DNA of 64,000 nt. Origin: Alligator mississippiensis. Taxonomy: Eukaryota; Chordata; Crocodylia; Alligatoridae. Position 1 is the stretch's first letter. Each line of letters begins with the position of its first letter. The notes beneath the pieces are model-generated. The model saw only the letters and a program-made list of their open reading frames with translations. It ran no database searches and was not told the origin of the DNA. The position numbers and the translations under genes were made by a program. Shown here in pieces: positions 44,965 to 57,284 of this stretch. The DNA is taken from the NCBI RefSeq assembly GCF_030867095.1, contig NC_081826.1:41270001-41334000 (forward strand), given 5' to 3'.

Positions 44965-45455
44965 CAGTCAAAAAGCCTGTGGCTGAAACAATTCAATCTT
45001 TGCAGGTTAGTCTCAGTTTAGTAGATTGAACCAATAAGCAAGTGAACAGACATTCACTTTTGTTTCTGGAAATGCAGCCATATACTTGCAGTAGCCAGGC
45101 CAGAAGTGATGTGACACTAGAGCATACCTCCCTGCTCAGCTGGAGCAGACAGCTTGGGTCAAAGCTAGCCCAACCACCCTGCTAGGGGGGTTTGCTGGGG
45201 AGGTGCAAGGCATCCTGGGATGCTGAAGGACTGTGAGTTAACTTGAATCTGAAGGGGATCTGGGACTAATTCAATAAAACAATTTAACCTAAATCAGTTA
45301 AATCTGATACTACATCCATTCAGGTTTATCTTAAACCAGTTTTGGTCATTTTGAAAGCAGCTTATACGCAGTGCACTTTTGTTGTGTTACAGATTTGAAC
45401 CAGTTTCCAATTAATTACACTGGTTTGTGTGTAATTTCTGTCCCTAGCCTAAATC
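44965..45455 (-). mobile_element. Repeat B, copy 1 (hAT-like, ~0.47 kb)
   Basis: The right end reads gtaatttctgtccctagcc, the reverse complement of the ctagggacagaaattac end of the copy at 48045. Shared landmarks in antisense order are 'cattcacttttgtttctgga', 'gcaaggcatcctgggatgct' and 'gaaccagtttccaattaatt'. The 'gtgatcag' bases that hold an insertion in copy 2 have no insertion here. Non-coding. Confidence 0.72.
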
Positions 45456-48044
45456 TTTATGTATCACCAAATATTCCCTTCACTATCATAGTCTTATGAC
45501 TTCCTTGTTTTACCTTAAAATGTAAAAGGCAAACACTTTCTAACATGAAAATGTCAAGATTATAACTGCAATCAGGATGAACTAATGGCAACATTTCTGC
45601 TACAACTTGGAACTTTGGCAGATACTGACCATGAATTTAAAGCCAACATCTGAAATTGTTTTAAGATTACCAAGCTTTAAGTTTATTCTTTATTTGGCCC
45701 CAGACTGAGGTTTAAGCAGGTGTCAGTAATTGCTTTAAAACATGGATTCAGGTCTCACAGATGTTGAAGGCTGAGAAGTCAAGTACTGATTAAAACCAGC
45801 ATGGGAGAAGCAAACTATTTGTAAAACAAAATTTTGCATCTTGTGAGATTAACCTTAAAAGTATCTGAGCAATGAGCACATAAAAAATGCAAGTACTTAT
45901 GGCCATGTCCTAGTCAGTAATATCTATGAAGCTAAATTACAGGACACAGACATACCTCCTGCCCTGAAACAGAGTACAAGACTCCTCCCTCTTGCTGCAT
46001 ATAGGGTTTCACATGACAGTGTGTTTAAGACAGTGGGGCAGGGGGAGAATAGCATTTTCTTTATTTCTCTTCAGGTATTTTCCCATCTAAGTGGCAATCA
46101 GGAAATAGGGGGGGGGGGGGGGGGGAAGCGGAAGAATGAGCCCAATATCAGGAGCAGTTGAAATGTCCTAAATATCACTGAAATATAAAAATAGGGAGTT
46201 TACAATCAATTTGCAACCAGACACACTCATGTCTCTGTTCCTCCTCATGAGGAAAGTGTTATGTTCAGACATCAAGGGGGCTCTTACACTCATCTAAGCA
46301 CTTTGAAAAGGGAGTGGAAGGGAGTTTTCCATCTTCTAGAAGTCTATTTCAACCAGTATGCCCAAGGTTTTTACAGTCCAATGATGCCACCTCTAGATGT
46401 GACAAATTAATAGATTGACTAGAGCCTTCACATAACAAGTTACCTTACTGAAATGCTTTAGCCACAGTGGGATCTGTGCCTTTCCTGCATTAAACTATGC
46501 CCTAAGACCTCTGCACAACAATTATTTTCCATGGTCACAAATTATTTTATGAATTAAACACAGTCTTGCTCATTTCTAAGAGACACGTTTTATGTTTTGT
46601 AAAGCAATCTCTCAGACTGTCTATTCAACACCAGTGGGAAATGCAACTAGCACTTATGGGATTGCTTACACTTGGCTTTCTGATGTTCATGAACAATAAG
46701 CCATTAGTTTTGCCATTCACTCTGAATCTGCTACATTGCTGAAATAAACGGCCACAGCAACCTAAAAATTATACACACAAATACACGTGTTGGAATCTAA
46801 AAATCTTAAAAACTGAACGATGTTCAGCAAAATTTCAGGCTCTTCAGCCAGCCTATTCATCTGGTCTCAGCTGAAAGCCAACCCTCCTTTGCTGTCTATT
46901 TTCTCTTGGTCAAGAAAGATTTAAGCCAAAAAGTTCAGAAAAAAATTAGTACTAATCAGTGTCATTTCTCTGAATAATATAAAAAGAGAATAAATACTCT
47001 ATTTCTAAAATGTAAAGGTCAGCAAATAATTATTTAGAGAAAGACAATACTTGTTAACAATAGGAAAATAGCAGAACTTTTAAAGTACTGTTATCAGGAT
47101 TTGGATCTTCACCTCCACATTGTCCAAGTCATTGGGTTTGGTGCCAATGATGTGTCAGAAACCAGGGAAACTCCCTTCTTGAACCTAAACCCACAAAACA
47201 AAAACCAGGGTTTGTTTTATCTTCTGGTTCAAACAAATGACCCCAGGCTCTTAAACTCAATCCTACATGATACTGAGTATCCACAGATTAACATTTATCA
47301 TGTGCTTAAGTGTTTGCCTGGTTAAAGTGCAGACGTCTTCACAGAGAGTGCACAGCCTTGCATACACACGGTTTAGCATACATCTCTTGCAATTGGGGCC
47401 TGAGGGGAGAGAAAGCCCATGCAAGTTCTCTGAACTGCAGAACAGTATCATAATGTGTTGTATTGTCTGACTGCTTCCATGTGCACACTTGGAAAAAAAC
47501 AAAAAACAAAACAAAAAAAAAAAACAACTGTCCACTGCAACATCATAACTGACAGAAATTATATAAAATTGCAAAGCATCCCCTAAAATTTTAAGCTGGC
47601 TTAGAACTGTGTGTAGATGTTCTAGAAATTTTATCATCTCTTGATCTCATCATTCTCCTACATCCAAAACAAATTATTTTGATTTTTATTACTGTAAGCC
47701 TCATTGTTTTAGTCTCTGGGCTTGTTTCAAGTTGGGATATGATGCGGTTGAAATAAATCAGGATTCAAGGACCCCACTGGTGGAAAATCTGCCTGGAGGT
47801 GCAGTGCAAGGGTTTAAAGGTGTCTATAATTCCTACAATCCCTGGAAGCTGGTGTGTACCACCAAAAACTGTCATTGTTCACTGAAGCAGGGTGGGTTAT
47901 CACAATGCTGAGGGAAAGTTCCAAGGATTCCCTATGTAGGCTTCACAAATTAAGGTTCCAGTTAAGCCCTACATGCAATAAAAACTGTCCTATCTTCATA
48001 GACATCCTGCTTGCTCTTGCCTAGAGATGAACTCTGTCCTTGGG
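45456..48044. other. AT-rich sequence, no gene seen
   Basis: Contains an 18-base G-run (46108-46125) and an A-rich stretch (about 47490-47525). Short frames around 47100-47640 on both strands lack domains. Confidence 0.4.
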
Positions 48045-49901
48045 CTAGGGACAGAAATTACACATAAACTGGTGTAAGTGATCAGCAGGGATCCTGGTTT
48101 TCTTGGTTAAAAATTGCAAGTTTACTGATAAAAATGCAAATTCTCCGATTAAAAAAAAAAAAACAAAAAAAACCAAAAAAAACAAATCCACTTTTTTCTG
48201 CAATTAAAATGAAATGCCACAGACAGACAGAGACAGACAGACATCAATTGAACACAATGTTTTATTGATATAGTTACACTTCTAAAGCAATTTGGAAGCC
48301 TACCAGTGCCTCAATCATTATAATAAAATAAATTCTAAATACCAATATATTTTGGTGCTTTATTTTAGATTTTCATTTTGAAAAATCAGAGCTCCCCCTG
48401 CCCCCTTCAATCACCAGGATGTGGGGCCAGCTGTGGTTGCTCCCCACCCCTTGCTTCATGGCACTAAGCAATGCCCCTCATTCCCAACCTGCAGCCCCCC
48501 AGCCCTCCTGGTGCCCCCCACTCCCCACCCATAGCCCCCCCACCTACTTGTGTCTCTCACTCCCCACCCACAGCCCCCCAGCCCTGCTGGTGCCCTTAAC
48601 TCCCCAATCACAACCCCCCCACTTACAGCCCTGCCGGAGGGGGGCCTCAGCTGCCAGGGCTATGAGGCCAGGAACCCAGGTCTCTAGCCCCCTGACCCCC
48701 ACAGCAGCACCTGAACCCTGGCTGCCACCCGTGGGAGGCAGCAGCTGCTGCAGCGGAGCACAGAGCCTGGCTTCCCCTCCCACACAGGTGGCACAGCCAG
48801 AGCAGAGCCTGTGGCATGGGGGCAGGTGAGGGTTGCCCATGGCAGGCTTACGGCTCCCCACCCTGCTGCCCTCTCCTCCAGGGCCTCCATAAGACAGTGG
48901 GTGGGACCTGGCATGGCAGGATAGAACAGGACTAAATGGGGAAGCTCTTTGCCTTCACTGGGAGCTCCACACCACCATGGTGAGACACCCCCTGCCGACC
49001 TGGCAGCAGCAAGGGACACAACTCCACCCTACCACCACCACTGCTGCTAGGTGAGCAGGGGGGTGAGTCACCATGATGGCACAGGGCTTGCGGCTGCAGT
49101 ACTGAGCTTCCTTACCCCACTCTGCCCTGCCACACTGGGTCCTGCTGCTAGGTGGGAGGGAAGCCAGAGCCTGCAGTAGGCAGTCTGCCCTCCTCATGCA
49201 CAAATACAGGGGGCATATGCCCCCCATGCCCCCTCCAAGAGGGCACACAGCAGTGAGCCCCTCCTCCCACTCCCCCAGCCCTTTGCAGGCTGGAACTCTG
49301 CTAGCCTGCAAGGAGAACCCCACTGTTTCCTACATTTTTCTCCTTTAAAGGAGAAAAGCCTGTTTTTCCTCCTTAAAACAAAAAAGAAATCCAGGTTTTA
49401 TTGCATTTTTCCATGGCACACGGAAAACCCGGATCCCTGGTGATCAGAAACCAGTTCAAATCTGAATACAGCAGAAGTTCAGTGCACATAAACCACTTTC
49501 AAAATGACCAAAACTGGTTTAAGGTAAAGTGAGGTAGATATAGTATCAGAATAACTGATTTAGGTTAAATCAGTTTACTGAGCTTTTGTCCCAGATTCCC
49601 TTCAGATTCAAGTTAACTCACAGTTCCCCCAGAATCCCAGGATGCTTTGCAATGCCCCTACAAACTCCTCATCACAGGGTGGGGAGCTAGCCTTGGCTCA
49701 AGCTGTCAGCTCCAGCTGAGTAGGGAGGTGTGCCCTAGTGCCTCCTGGCTTCTGGGCCAGTGCAGGCATGTGGTGCCATTTCTGGAATCAAAAGTGAATG
49801 TCTGTTCACTGGCTTATTGGTTCAAACTATGCAGCTTAGACTAACCTGAGAATATTGAATTGATTAAGGCTTCGGCTTTTTGACTGTCTGTCTGTCCTTA
49901 G
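48045..49901 (+). mobile_element. Repeat B, copy 2, split by hAT-like element A
   Basis: The left piece is 48045-48085 (ctagggacagaaattacac... to gtgatcag). The right piece is 49440-49901 (gtgatcagaaaccagttcaa ... gactgtctgtctgtccttag). Together they rebuild the same sequence as 57740-58216 once the 1354-bp insertion and one gtgatcag are removed. Ends ctagggacaga and, inverted, ctaaggacagacag suggest a small hAT-type MITE. The end positions are approximate. Confidence 0.8.
48086..49439. mobile_element. hAT-like element A, copy 2
   Basis: CAGGGATCCTGGTTTTC on the left and GAAAACCCGGATCCCTG on the right form inverted termini. A perfect 8-bp duplication, gtgatcag, flanks them (48078-48085 and 49440-49447). 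The interior matches copy 1 (2743-4201): 'caatttggaagcctaccagt' and 'aaattctaaataccaat' near the left, then GC-rich sequence. It also has an A-rich stretch near 48145-48180 and (cagacaga)n near 48223-48241. No transposase is visible, so it would have depended on enzyme supplied elsewhere. Confidence 0.85.
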
Positions 49902-50099
49902 TCTTGGCATCAGCAATGCTTTGACTGGCATAGTGATGCAAAATTTACTGCCTATTCAGCACATCATATCGGAGACATTTCCTTGAGCTTCTCTTTGATG
50001 GGTATATCTTTAGACACCCAAGGATCCTGTCCTCCTCTCAGGAGATAGAAAAACAGCATGTTTGCTGCTGTGGACCTTAGAGTACAGAATACACTACTC

Positions 50100-51144
50100 C
50101 TTGTTGTCTTTGCAAATCTCTTCTCAATTTGAAATTGATTCAGTGATTCGAATCACTGTCCTGAATTGATTCAACCAAATCTGATTTGGAGATTTGTCTG
50201 CTGCTGAATCTATGAATCAGCCAGGCCCATTCTCCTGAGCCCGGCAATGGCTGCCCTGCCTGCCTCAGCTCCTGGCACTTGTAAAATGCCATGACTCAGC
50301 AGGTGCTGCCAGGCATTGGGGTGGGGGGGGCGATCCCTAATGCTCGCCACTGCCCCATGCTGCGTGGAGGCTCTGCATGAGTCCCCCGAGCCCCCCATTC
50401 AGCCCCCCCATGGCTACCCTGCCCACCGTGACTCTGGCCCTTTATGAACCCCCCCCAAAAAACCCTGGACTCTGTTCCTGCCAGTGAGGGGTGATCCCCT
50501 CTGCCTCCCGCCACATGAGGGTCTCTGAACAAGCCTCCTGAAGCCCCGAGGCTGCTGCAGGAGCTGGCGAGTCCTGGGGCTTTTATCCATTTTTTTTTTT
50601 TCTTCTTAAAGGGCTGGAGCTGGCCTGGGTGGGGCAGTCATGGGGGGGCTGGAGGAGTGAGGGGGGCATCAGGGGGATCATTCAGAGCCCCCCATGCAGC
50701 ATGGGGCAGTGGGGGGCAGCATGGATTGCCCCCCCACCTGGCAGCACCCAGTGAGCACCAGGGCTTTTTTTTTTTTTTTTTTTATATATATAACAAACAA
50801 AACAAACAAAACAAACACCAGGAGTTTGGGCGGACGGGGACCTGTGGGGGAGCAGGCAGGGGCTGGGGAGCTGCCAGGGGTCCCCCCATGGTCCTCTCTG
50901 CCCTCCCCCAGCCGCCTCTCCCCAACCCCTAGTACTTACCAGCTCAGAGTCGGCTGCAGCTCCCTGCTGCAGCCACCGGGGACTGCCTGAATCATCAAAG
51001 CTCTCCAAATTTTTTCCAAAGATTCAAAGAGCTTTGAATCAATTCAGACCTTTTAATTGGTCCCCTGATTCGATTTGGATTTGGAGATTCAGCCACCGAA
51101 TCTCTCTTGAATCAAATCATCACCTGAAGCTTAGCACAGCCCTA
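50100..51144 (-). mobile_element. hAT-like 'GAATC' element, copy 2
   Basis: The right end (agcacagccctagt in plus orientation) is the inverted form of the TAGGGCTG end at 17174. Both edges are rich in gaatc/gattc motifs: 'gattcagtgattcgaatcac' on the left, 'gctttgaatcaattcagacc' on the right. The interior is GC-rich and different from copy 1, with a T-run at 50765-50783 followed by (aacaaac)n. The left end is not clear. The right flank gtaattac begins the MITE C half copy, so the element appears to have landed in MITE C. Confidence 0.6.
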
Positions 51145-51225
51145 GTAATTACCACACTCCAGCAGACTCGATTAACCAAGTCTGCTCTGATGTGCTGTAA
51201 TTACACCACACTGGAGCAACCTTGA
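51145..51225. mobile_element. MITE C, 3' half
   Basis: 'taattaccacactccagcag', 'actcgattaaccaagtctgc' and 'gtgctgtaattacaccacac' match the right half of the MITE at 16806-17141. The left half is not found across the adjoining element, so it was lost. Confidence 0.65.
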
Positions 51226-51869
51226 TGCATGCGTATACCCATAAAGGTTTGTGAATTAACTGGGTATATACAAAGCCACTGCAAACAACTGCACAGGACT
51301 GCAGAGGTGTTCCAGGTGCTTGCTATGGTTTTTATGTCAAAGAGCACTGCTTCTCCAGTCAGCTTTGAGAGATCACAAATGTAGAGTGGAGAAAGGGAGC
51401 CCTTTGAGGTAAAGGTTGCAGCAAACAGCTGAGAGCCCCATCCTTAATTCAGCAACCCACTGCCAGTTAAATGGGATACAAACAACCTGGTTATGCATTC
51501 AATAATGCGATTATTGTACTGTTATGTAGACTCACCTTCTGTCCCCTGTGCTTCTACAGGGGAAATTCCATGCACAAAAGATAATGGTATTTGTCAACCA
51601 TATAAACTTTTCCATACATCAGTGACCTTATCAAGAAAAAAAGGTGTTCTAGAGTTTTGGGATACAACATTTTAAAGGAAATTAAATAATTCTGATAAAT
51701 TTTTTAGGATATTTTTCTTGGTCTGATAAAGTTTTGGTATAATACATATGATCTATTTCTATAGTACCTTTTGCAAAACAGCTATACAATGAGAACCCTC
51801 TCTCATATGGCATCAGATATCAACTTCCAAATGAGCCACTGTCTGATATTATTGCTTAATGTACAGATT
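51226..51869. other. Intergenic sequence, no gene seen
   Basis: AT-rich; no recognisable gene. May include the 3' UTR of the adjacent inverted non-LTR copy. Confidence 0.35.
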
Positions 51870-52182
51870 CCATCTACCCTGGGAATTTGTAAAGATTGCA
51901 GCTTTCAATTAAGGGCTGCCCTGTTAGTTGGATACCACATTCCAAAATGTTCATCTTATAAAGTGTTATTTTGAAGCATCCGTATCCAGATTGCAGCCTG
52001 TTCAGATTGACCCATGCTTCTCTGTAAAGGTCATACCCAATGCCGGACTCGTTTGGTGTTGGTATAAAATGTTGTTGAAATAGATTTGACCTTTCCCAGT
52101 GGTTGTCCCACTCCATTGCTGCCCATAGGTTTGGTTCAGTATCCCTCATCTCTTCCAGGAGTGTGTGGGCTTCATGTACAAA
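51870..52182 (-). pseudogene. Second non-LTR lineage, C-terminal tail (3' segment of a twin-primed copy)
   Basis: The minus strand encodes HTLLEEMRDTEPNLWAAMEW, FIPTPNESGIGYDLYREAWV and NLNRLQSGYGCFKITLYKM, then a decayed zinc-knuckle-like ECG. This is the C-terminal tail expected after the RT of this lineage ('LPRRAWVTLNRIRSG...' with a CxCG). It lies head to head with the RT segment at 52185, which is on the opposite strand. Together they look like one inserted copy with an inverted 5' part. Confidence 0.7.
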
Positions 52183-52184
52183 AC

Positions 52185-52990
52185 AAAAAAACAGGGTACA
52201 AACTGTGAAGAATGGAGTCCCCCAAAGGTCAGTGTTAGCACCAACACTTTTCAATGTAATGCCTCAGATGTCCCATATGCAACATCTAAAGGATACATGT
52301 ATGCTGATGATGTTGTCATAGTAGTACAAGGAATAGACATGACAGAACTGGAAAAGACACTGAATACTGACATGGAACTCATCACTGACTATCTCCAGAA
52401 GTAGTGCTTAAAATTAAGCATCATCACGTCATTAAGTTATCATAATTTATTAATCCGTATCATCACTCTTTCACATGGACAATCATTGTCCAAAGTGCAC
52501 AATGAATATCAGAGTAGACAACCACATCCTTCCTCATTAGCATATCCCAACCTACTTAGGAGTTGCATTAGACCATTCCCTGACCTATAAACACCACATT
52601 CAGAAGGTCAACAGTAAAGTCTCTGCACACGTAGCTGCTGGCATGACATAGGGTGCCAATTTCAAAGTGCCCAGAACCATAGCACTTGCAATGGTATATG
52701 CCTCAGCAGAATACTGTTCTCCTGTATGGTACAGAAGCTGTTACACTAAAAAGCTCAGCATTGTACTGAACAGTATGCTACATACACACAGATGCACTCT
52801 TGGGCATTAGACCAAATGATATAAAGACAGACAGACCCTAACATCATTACTGGCAATAGAGTCAAAAGATGATGAAAATCATCTGCTCCATCAACTGTTA
52901 ATTGAAAACCCAAACAGATGGAGGCTTAAAAGGCTCAAAAAAGTCCTAAATAAGAACTCATTCCATTTGTTTTGCTACACAAGATTCAGG
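52185..52990 (+). pseudogene. Second non-LTR lineage, RT palm to thumb (inverted 5' segment)
   Basis: The plus strand gives NGVPQRSVLAPTLFN (52214 on), then KGYMYADDVVIVVQGIDMTE with the catalytic YADD box near 52300-52320. In other frames follow YLGVALDHSLTYKHHIQKVN (52556 on), IALAMVYASAEYCSPVWYRS, TKKLSIVLNS, and LLIENPNRWRLKRLKKVLNK near 52950. The last motif precedes the C-terminal tail in this family. It is decayed but ordered. The relation to the 20 kb copy is clear from the YLGV...LD and EY...CPVW blocks. Confidence 0.75.
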
Positions 52991-53030
52991 GCCAAATTTA
53001 TTCCTGATGTAACTCCATTGACTTAGGTGG
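52988..53030 (+). repeat. Fragment of a palindromic amniote repeat
   Basis: 'attcagggccaaatttattc' followed by 'ctgatgtaactccattgact' is half of a palindromic reptile repeat I recognise, whose other half would read agtcaatggagttacaccagg... onward. Only half is present. A related antisense scrap may lie near 59600-59640. Confidence 0.4.
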
Positions 53031-56000
53031 TATTATAACAGGACAAATTTGGTGAATTAGAAGAGTTTTATTTTTGGTAGTGTTGGAATCACTAGTTTCC
53101 AATGTCTCTAAAAACTGAGGATGGTGTCAGGAGTTACACAATGATCTATCCTGTTTTCTCGGTGTCTCTAAATTCTTCAGTGGGAAAACAAATTGTTGTG
53201 AAGCCTTTGACAAAAATAAAGCATAATACACAGAGTCCATGACATATTCTAGGTTTACCAGTATAATTTATACTAATAAAAATCCTGGCTTCCATAACCA
53301 CTAATTATAGCTTCACCAGAATGGGAAAAGAACTGTGGGTACTAAGAATCCTTGGTCAATAAGGCTGATGAAGCCATAGAATTTGGCTATGTATGGCAAA
53401 AGAGCAGGGGGTAACAAAAGGCTAACGGAATTCAAACCAAGGATCCACTGGTTTTGTTAGGACGCAAAGATGTAGAAAACACCTGGTTTTGTGGAAATAC
53501 ACTTGTATTTGCTGTATTTGATATGAGAAATAATAAATAGTTTTGATTCAGGAGTTGTTAGAAAAAGTTATCCATAGCAGACAGAATTTATTGATACTAG
53601 GTATTAACTTTGCATAATTGATTCCAGTTGATGATCACCAACCCACCAAAAATTTTTATTTCACCAAATCCTGCTGCTGTTACTCAGCAAATGGGTCTTT
53701 TGTCAGAATAAGAAATGAAGGATTTGGAAAGTCAGTGTCATTACAGTGCAAGCGAAAAAGAAGCTTACATAATTCTTGTTATAGACAAGGGTTTAAGAAC
53801 ATCCAGATTACAGCTGATATTATTCTGAGTTTGGAACTGAAGCTATTGAAAAGCTGTTATGTTAAATTCCTAAAATTCTTATTATTTTTAAATTCTTATG
53901 GTATTATAATTTAAAATGAAAAATTGTGGAAGAAAATTGCATTTTTGTTCCTGCAGGAAGTTCTCATTTAATTTCAAGTACTGAATTTGTTTTGGAGGGG
54001 TTTTGGGGTGGTTTTTTTTTTGGGAGGGGGTGGGTAAAGAAAATTTTAAACCATTTTAAATCCAAACAACAACGACTACAACTACTCCTATTATTGTTTT
54101 GCTTCTAAATGTTGATCACAAATGAAAAACATGAGTTATGAAGTTTTCCATGGAAAAAGTTGCAGTTCTTCAGCTGAACTGATTTTTTCCTAGTTTAAAA
54201 AAAATCTGTTTTGATAAAATCTATATTTTTGATGGGAAAAGTTGTGCATGAAAAAATTCAAGCTGGCTCTATTTGAAACCCACACTTGATGCAGATAAAC
54301 CCCAAGTAAATCATGCAAGACAGGGTGGACAGTATCAGACTGAGGCCTTCAGGGAGAAGAGAGAAGATAGGCCTCCAAAAGACAGGGATGTGGAAATCCA
54401 GATATTGCCCAAGAGTGGTGTTGAAAAATCTTCTGTTATTTATATGAAAGCTGGTCTATTAAAAAAAAACAAAAAAAACCAAAAAACAACTCTGCACAGT
54501 TGTACCACTGACTCCTTTGCTTTCCCTTACAGGGGGTTCTACAATTGTTTGTCTCCCTACAAAACCAGCAGCCACTTTCTTTTAATGATTCTGGCATTGA
54601 CAAAAAACATCTCAGAGTGCATTGCCAGGGCAGGGGGCAGGGAAAGGCTACCTCTGCCCTACTAAAATGGGGAGGTTCAGTGCATATCTACTCATCCTGA
54701 TGCATCCCCTAGGTTGTTGGGAAAGTGGGTAGAATATCTTCTGCAAGGTCTACCTCCTCAGAGCTAAACAGGATTAGGATTTTTCCCTCCCATAGATAGA
54801 CACCATAAAGCTCTAGGGGCTTTCAGAGGATTTTCCATTGAGGGAGGCCCTAATAGAACAGAGGATCTTCCAGACTTCAAAAGATCACTGGTAAAATCCA
54901 TTTCATTTAGGGCCAATATTGTCTCTTCCTCCCCTGTCATCCCTTTGCCAGCCCCAAACATTTGCCACACATGAATCTATGAGATTTGCTTTTAAGGAAG
55001 TAATGAATTTTGGCTTCTTTTTATTTGTGTTCTGATTTTTGAGGCTTGGACCCATTTTCAGTCTTTCCTCTGCAACCATAAGAGCTAGAAACTTACATTT
55101 TTTTTTTTTCAATGAAACCAGAGATTCTCAGAAAAATCAGTTGACTCCAGCAGCTGGGGATTTAAGAAACATAATAAGTATTGTAAGACTCATGGCAAAA
55201 TCCCAAGGGCAAGCAACACTACTTTCCTACTGGCAGCAATTGCAACTCATTTTTAGATACCACAAATTAATGCTGGCACCATATGATGAAGGCAGCTGTT
55301 GTCTTCTGGGCAAAGGAGCAGCTGCAGGAGGGCTCCCAGGGACCAGAGAAGTCTGAGAGACCTGTATCTGTGTAAGACTGAGAGAGACAAGTGAAAATAA
55401 TTGTTTGAACTGTTGCTAGAAGACTTCCAGGAGATTTCCTGATACCCTGTGTGTTAGTTCAACCCTGGATTTGTTATTGTCTAGCATGGGGGTGGTCCAG
55501 AGAAAAGAAGGATTAGATTGAAAACAACAGCAACCCTGATTAATTAAAGTGATACAAGTTAATTGGGTGCAGCATGCTATTCAGGGATTCCAAGTGTCAC
55601 ACATCTCATGTGACAATCAAGCATTTGGCAGGTTGGTCAGGCATCCCCGCATCTCAGCTGGATTCTCTTGCCCCCTGAGGAAAGCTGCCGGCATTTCCCT
55701 GCAGTTCTATGTTTGGCATCTAGGCATATGCTGAGCAGAAGTCCAGCCTGCAAGGAAGAGGCTGGAAGCAATGGCAAGAGCCTAAGCAAGTGGAAAGTAA
55801 AGAAGCAGCAGTGTAAACAAACAAGAGGAAGAGCCCTATATTGGCCCTGAGCTCTTCCTCTCTCTCTCTCTCTCCCCCCCCCCCCATGGCTCCTTCTGCT
55901 CCCCATGGAAATCACTACATTCCAAGATCTGCAGCACCAAAAGCTTAGCTAATTTAGCTACTCTGTTTCTCACCTGGACACCTGGAGCCCCCACAGTTGC

Positions 56001-56820
56001 CAAGTTGGGTGTGTGCTGCAAATAGCCTCAGCCATGTCTCAGTAGAGGACAGGGCACGCTGCCCAGAAGATTACATTTACAGATGTATGCACATTGTTTG
56101 CAAACATCCAAATTAACTAAATAACTCTCATTGAATGGCATATATGGCATGGCACAAACCTCGTCATAGAGTTACTAGTATAAAAGCATTTACTATCATG
56201 TTACCATTTTTAATGTGACATATTTTCTTAGTCTTAATGAAAACCTACTTATTAAAAATAGGATTCAGAAAAAAAAAAAAATAAAGGAATAGGTTCCCTT
56301 CTCAGAGGGAGTAAATACAATAAGAACATGAAGAAATTAAGAAATATACTTATTTCTTCAGGAAAGAAAGCATTTTAGGCAATGTTCTATTCCATATTGG
56401 TTCAGATTGAAGCTTTACATCTCACTTGACAATGGTCTGTCCTCCTACAATACATTAAATGATCACCTTGCATAGAAAAACCCCTTTCTTGAGAAGAATA
56501 ATGATGATTGCTTTTGGGAAAGAAAGCAGGGTAATTATGCACCTTTATATACTAACTTTTGGGGAAATCAACAGGGACATTTGAAGAAATTCTAACCAGA
56601 TTACACTCACCTGGTCCAAAAGTAGCATCGTGTGATAGGATGCAAGGGAGTTATGGTAGGTTTTTCAGCCTTGCTGCAAGTCACCTCCTGAAAAAAATTC
56701 CAGAAATATTGAGAGGATCAAGTCTAGAAATGAATGTTAAAGGGAGAGAAGGCACTTATTTGAACTTAATGTACTGTGTGCGAGTTATCAAATGATTCTG
56801 CTTTGCTTCTACTCTGAACA
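53031..56820. other. Intergenic sequence, no gene seen
   Basis: About 3.8 kb without a recognisable gene. It includes A-rich tracts (54466-54490, 56268-56283) and (tc)n followed by a C-run (about 55855-55885). The longest frame, 130 codons from 54273, has no domain. Confidence 0.4.
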
Positions 56821-56882
56821 GGGGTTGGACTAGATGACCTTCTGAGGTCCCTTCCAACCCTGATTTTCTATGATTCTATGAT
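56821..56882 (+). repeat. CR1 3' terminal fragment
   Basis: 'ggggttggactagatgacct' then 'tctgaggtcccttccaaccc' and a 'tatgattctatgat' end: the classic bird/reptile CR1 3' tail with its octamer-like repeat. Only about 60 bases survive, an extreme 5' truncation. Confidence 0.9.
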
Positions 56883-56958
56883 CCAGTGCTGCAGTAAAGT
56901 AGCATCTGCAAATTAGAGGAGCAGGCATATAGTTATGAAGTGCAAATTTAGGAATGTT
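56883..56958. other. Short spacer
   Basis: Spacer between the CR1 tail and MITE C; nothing recognised. Confidence 0.4.
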
Positions 56959-57284
56959 GGTCATTTTTACATGTGGTCTGGAGGTGGGGCACTTAATTAG
57001 AGCAGCTCTCAGGAGCCACTCTAATTAAAGCACCTGTATCATCTTGTGTATTCAGCATCCCATGCTGCAAAATGGTGGCAGGGCACTTTAACTAAACCTC
57101 ATCCAAAGAGCTTTAGTTAAAGTGCCCCCACCACCATTTTGAAATGAATACACGAGACGCCGAGGCAAGGCTGGTAGAGCATGCTAATTTAGTATGCTCC
57201 AGTAGACTTGAGTAATTGAGTTTGCTCCAACACGCTGTAATTACAGCACATTGGCGCAGGCATCCCACACATCTACAGGCACCT
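56959..57284. mobile_element. MITE C, copy 2
   Basis: Matches the copy at 16806 in order: 'tttttacatgtggtctggag', 'gagccactctaattaaagca', then a palindromic centre (gcactttaactaaacctc / gagctttagttaaagtgc), and 'ttgagtttgctccaacacgc'. The right end is acatctacaggcacc. Flanking bases are compatible with a 3-bp duplication but ambiguous. Confidence 0.7.
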
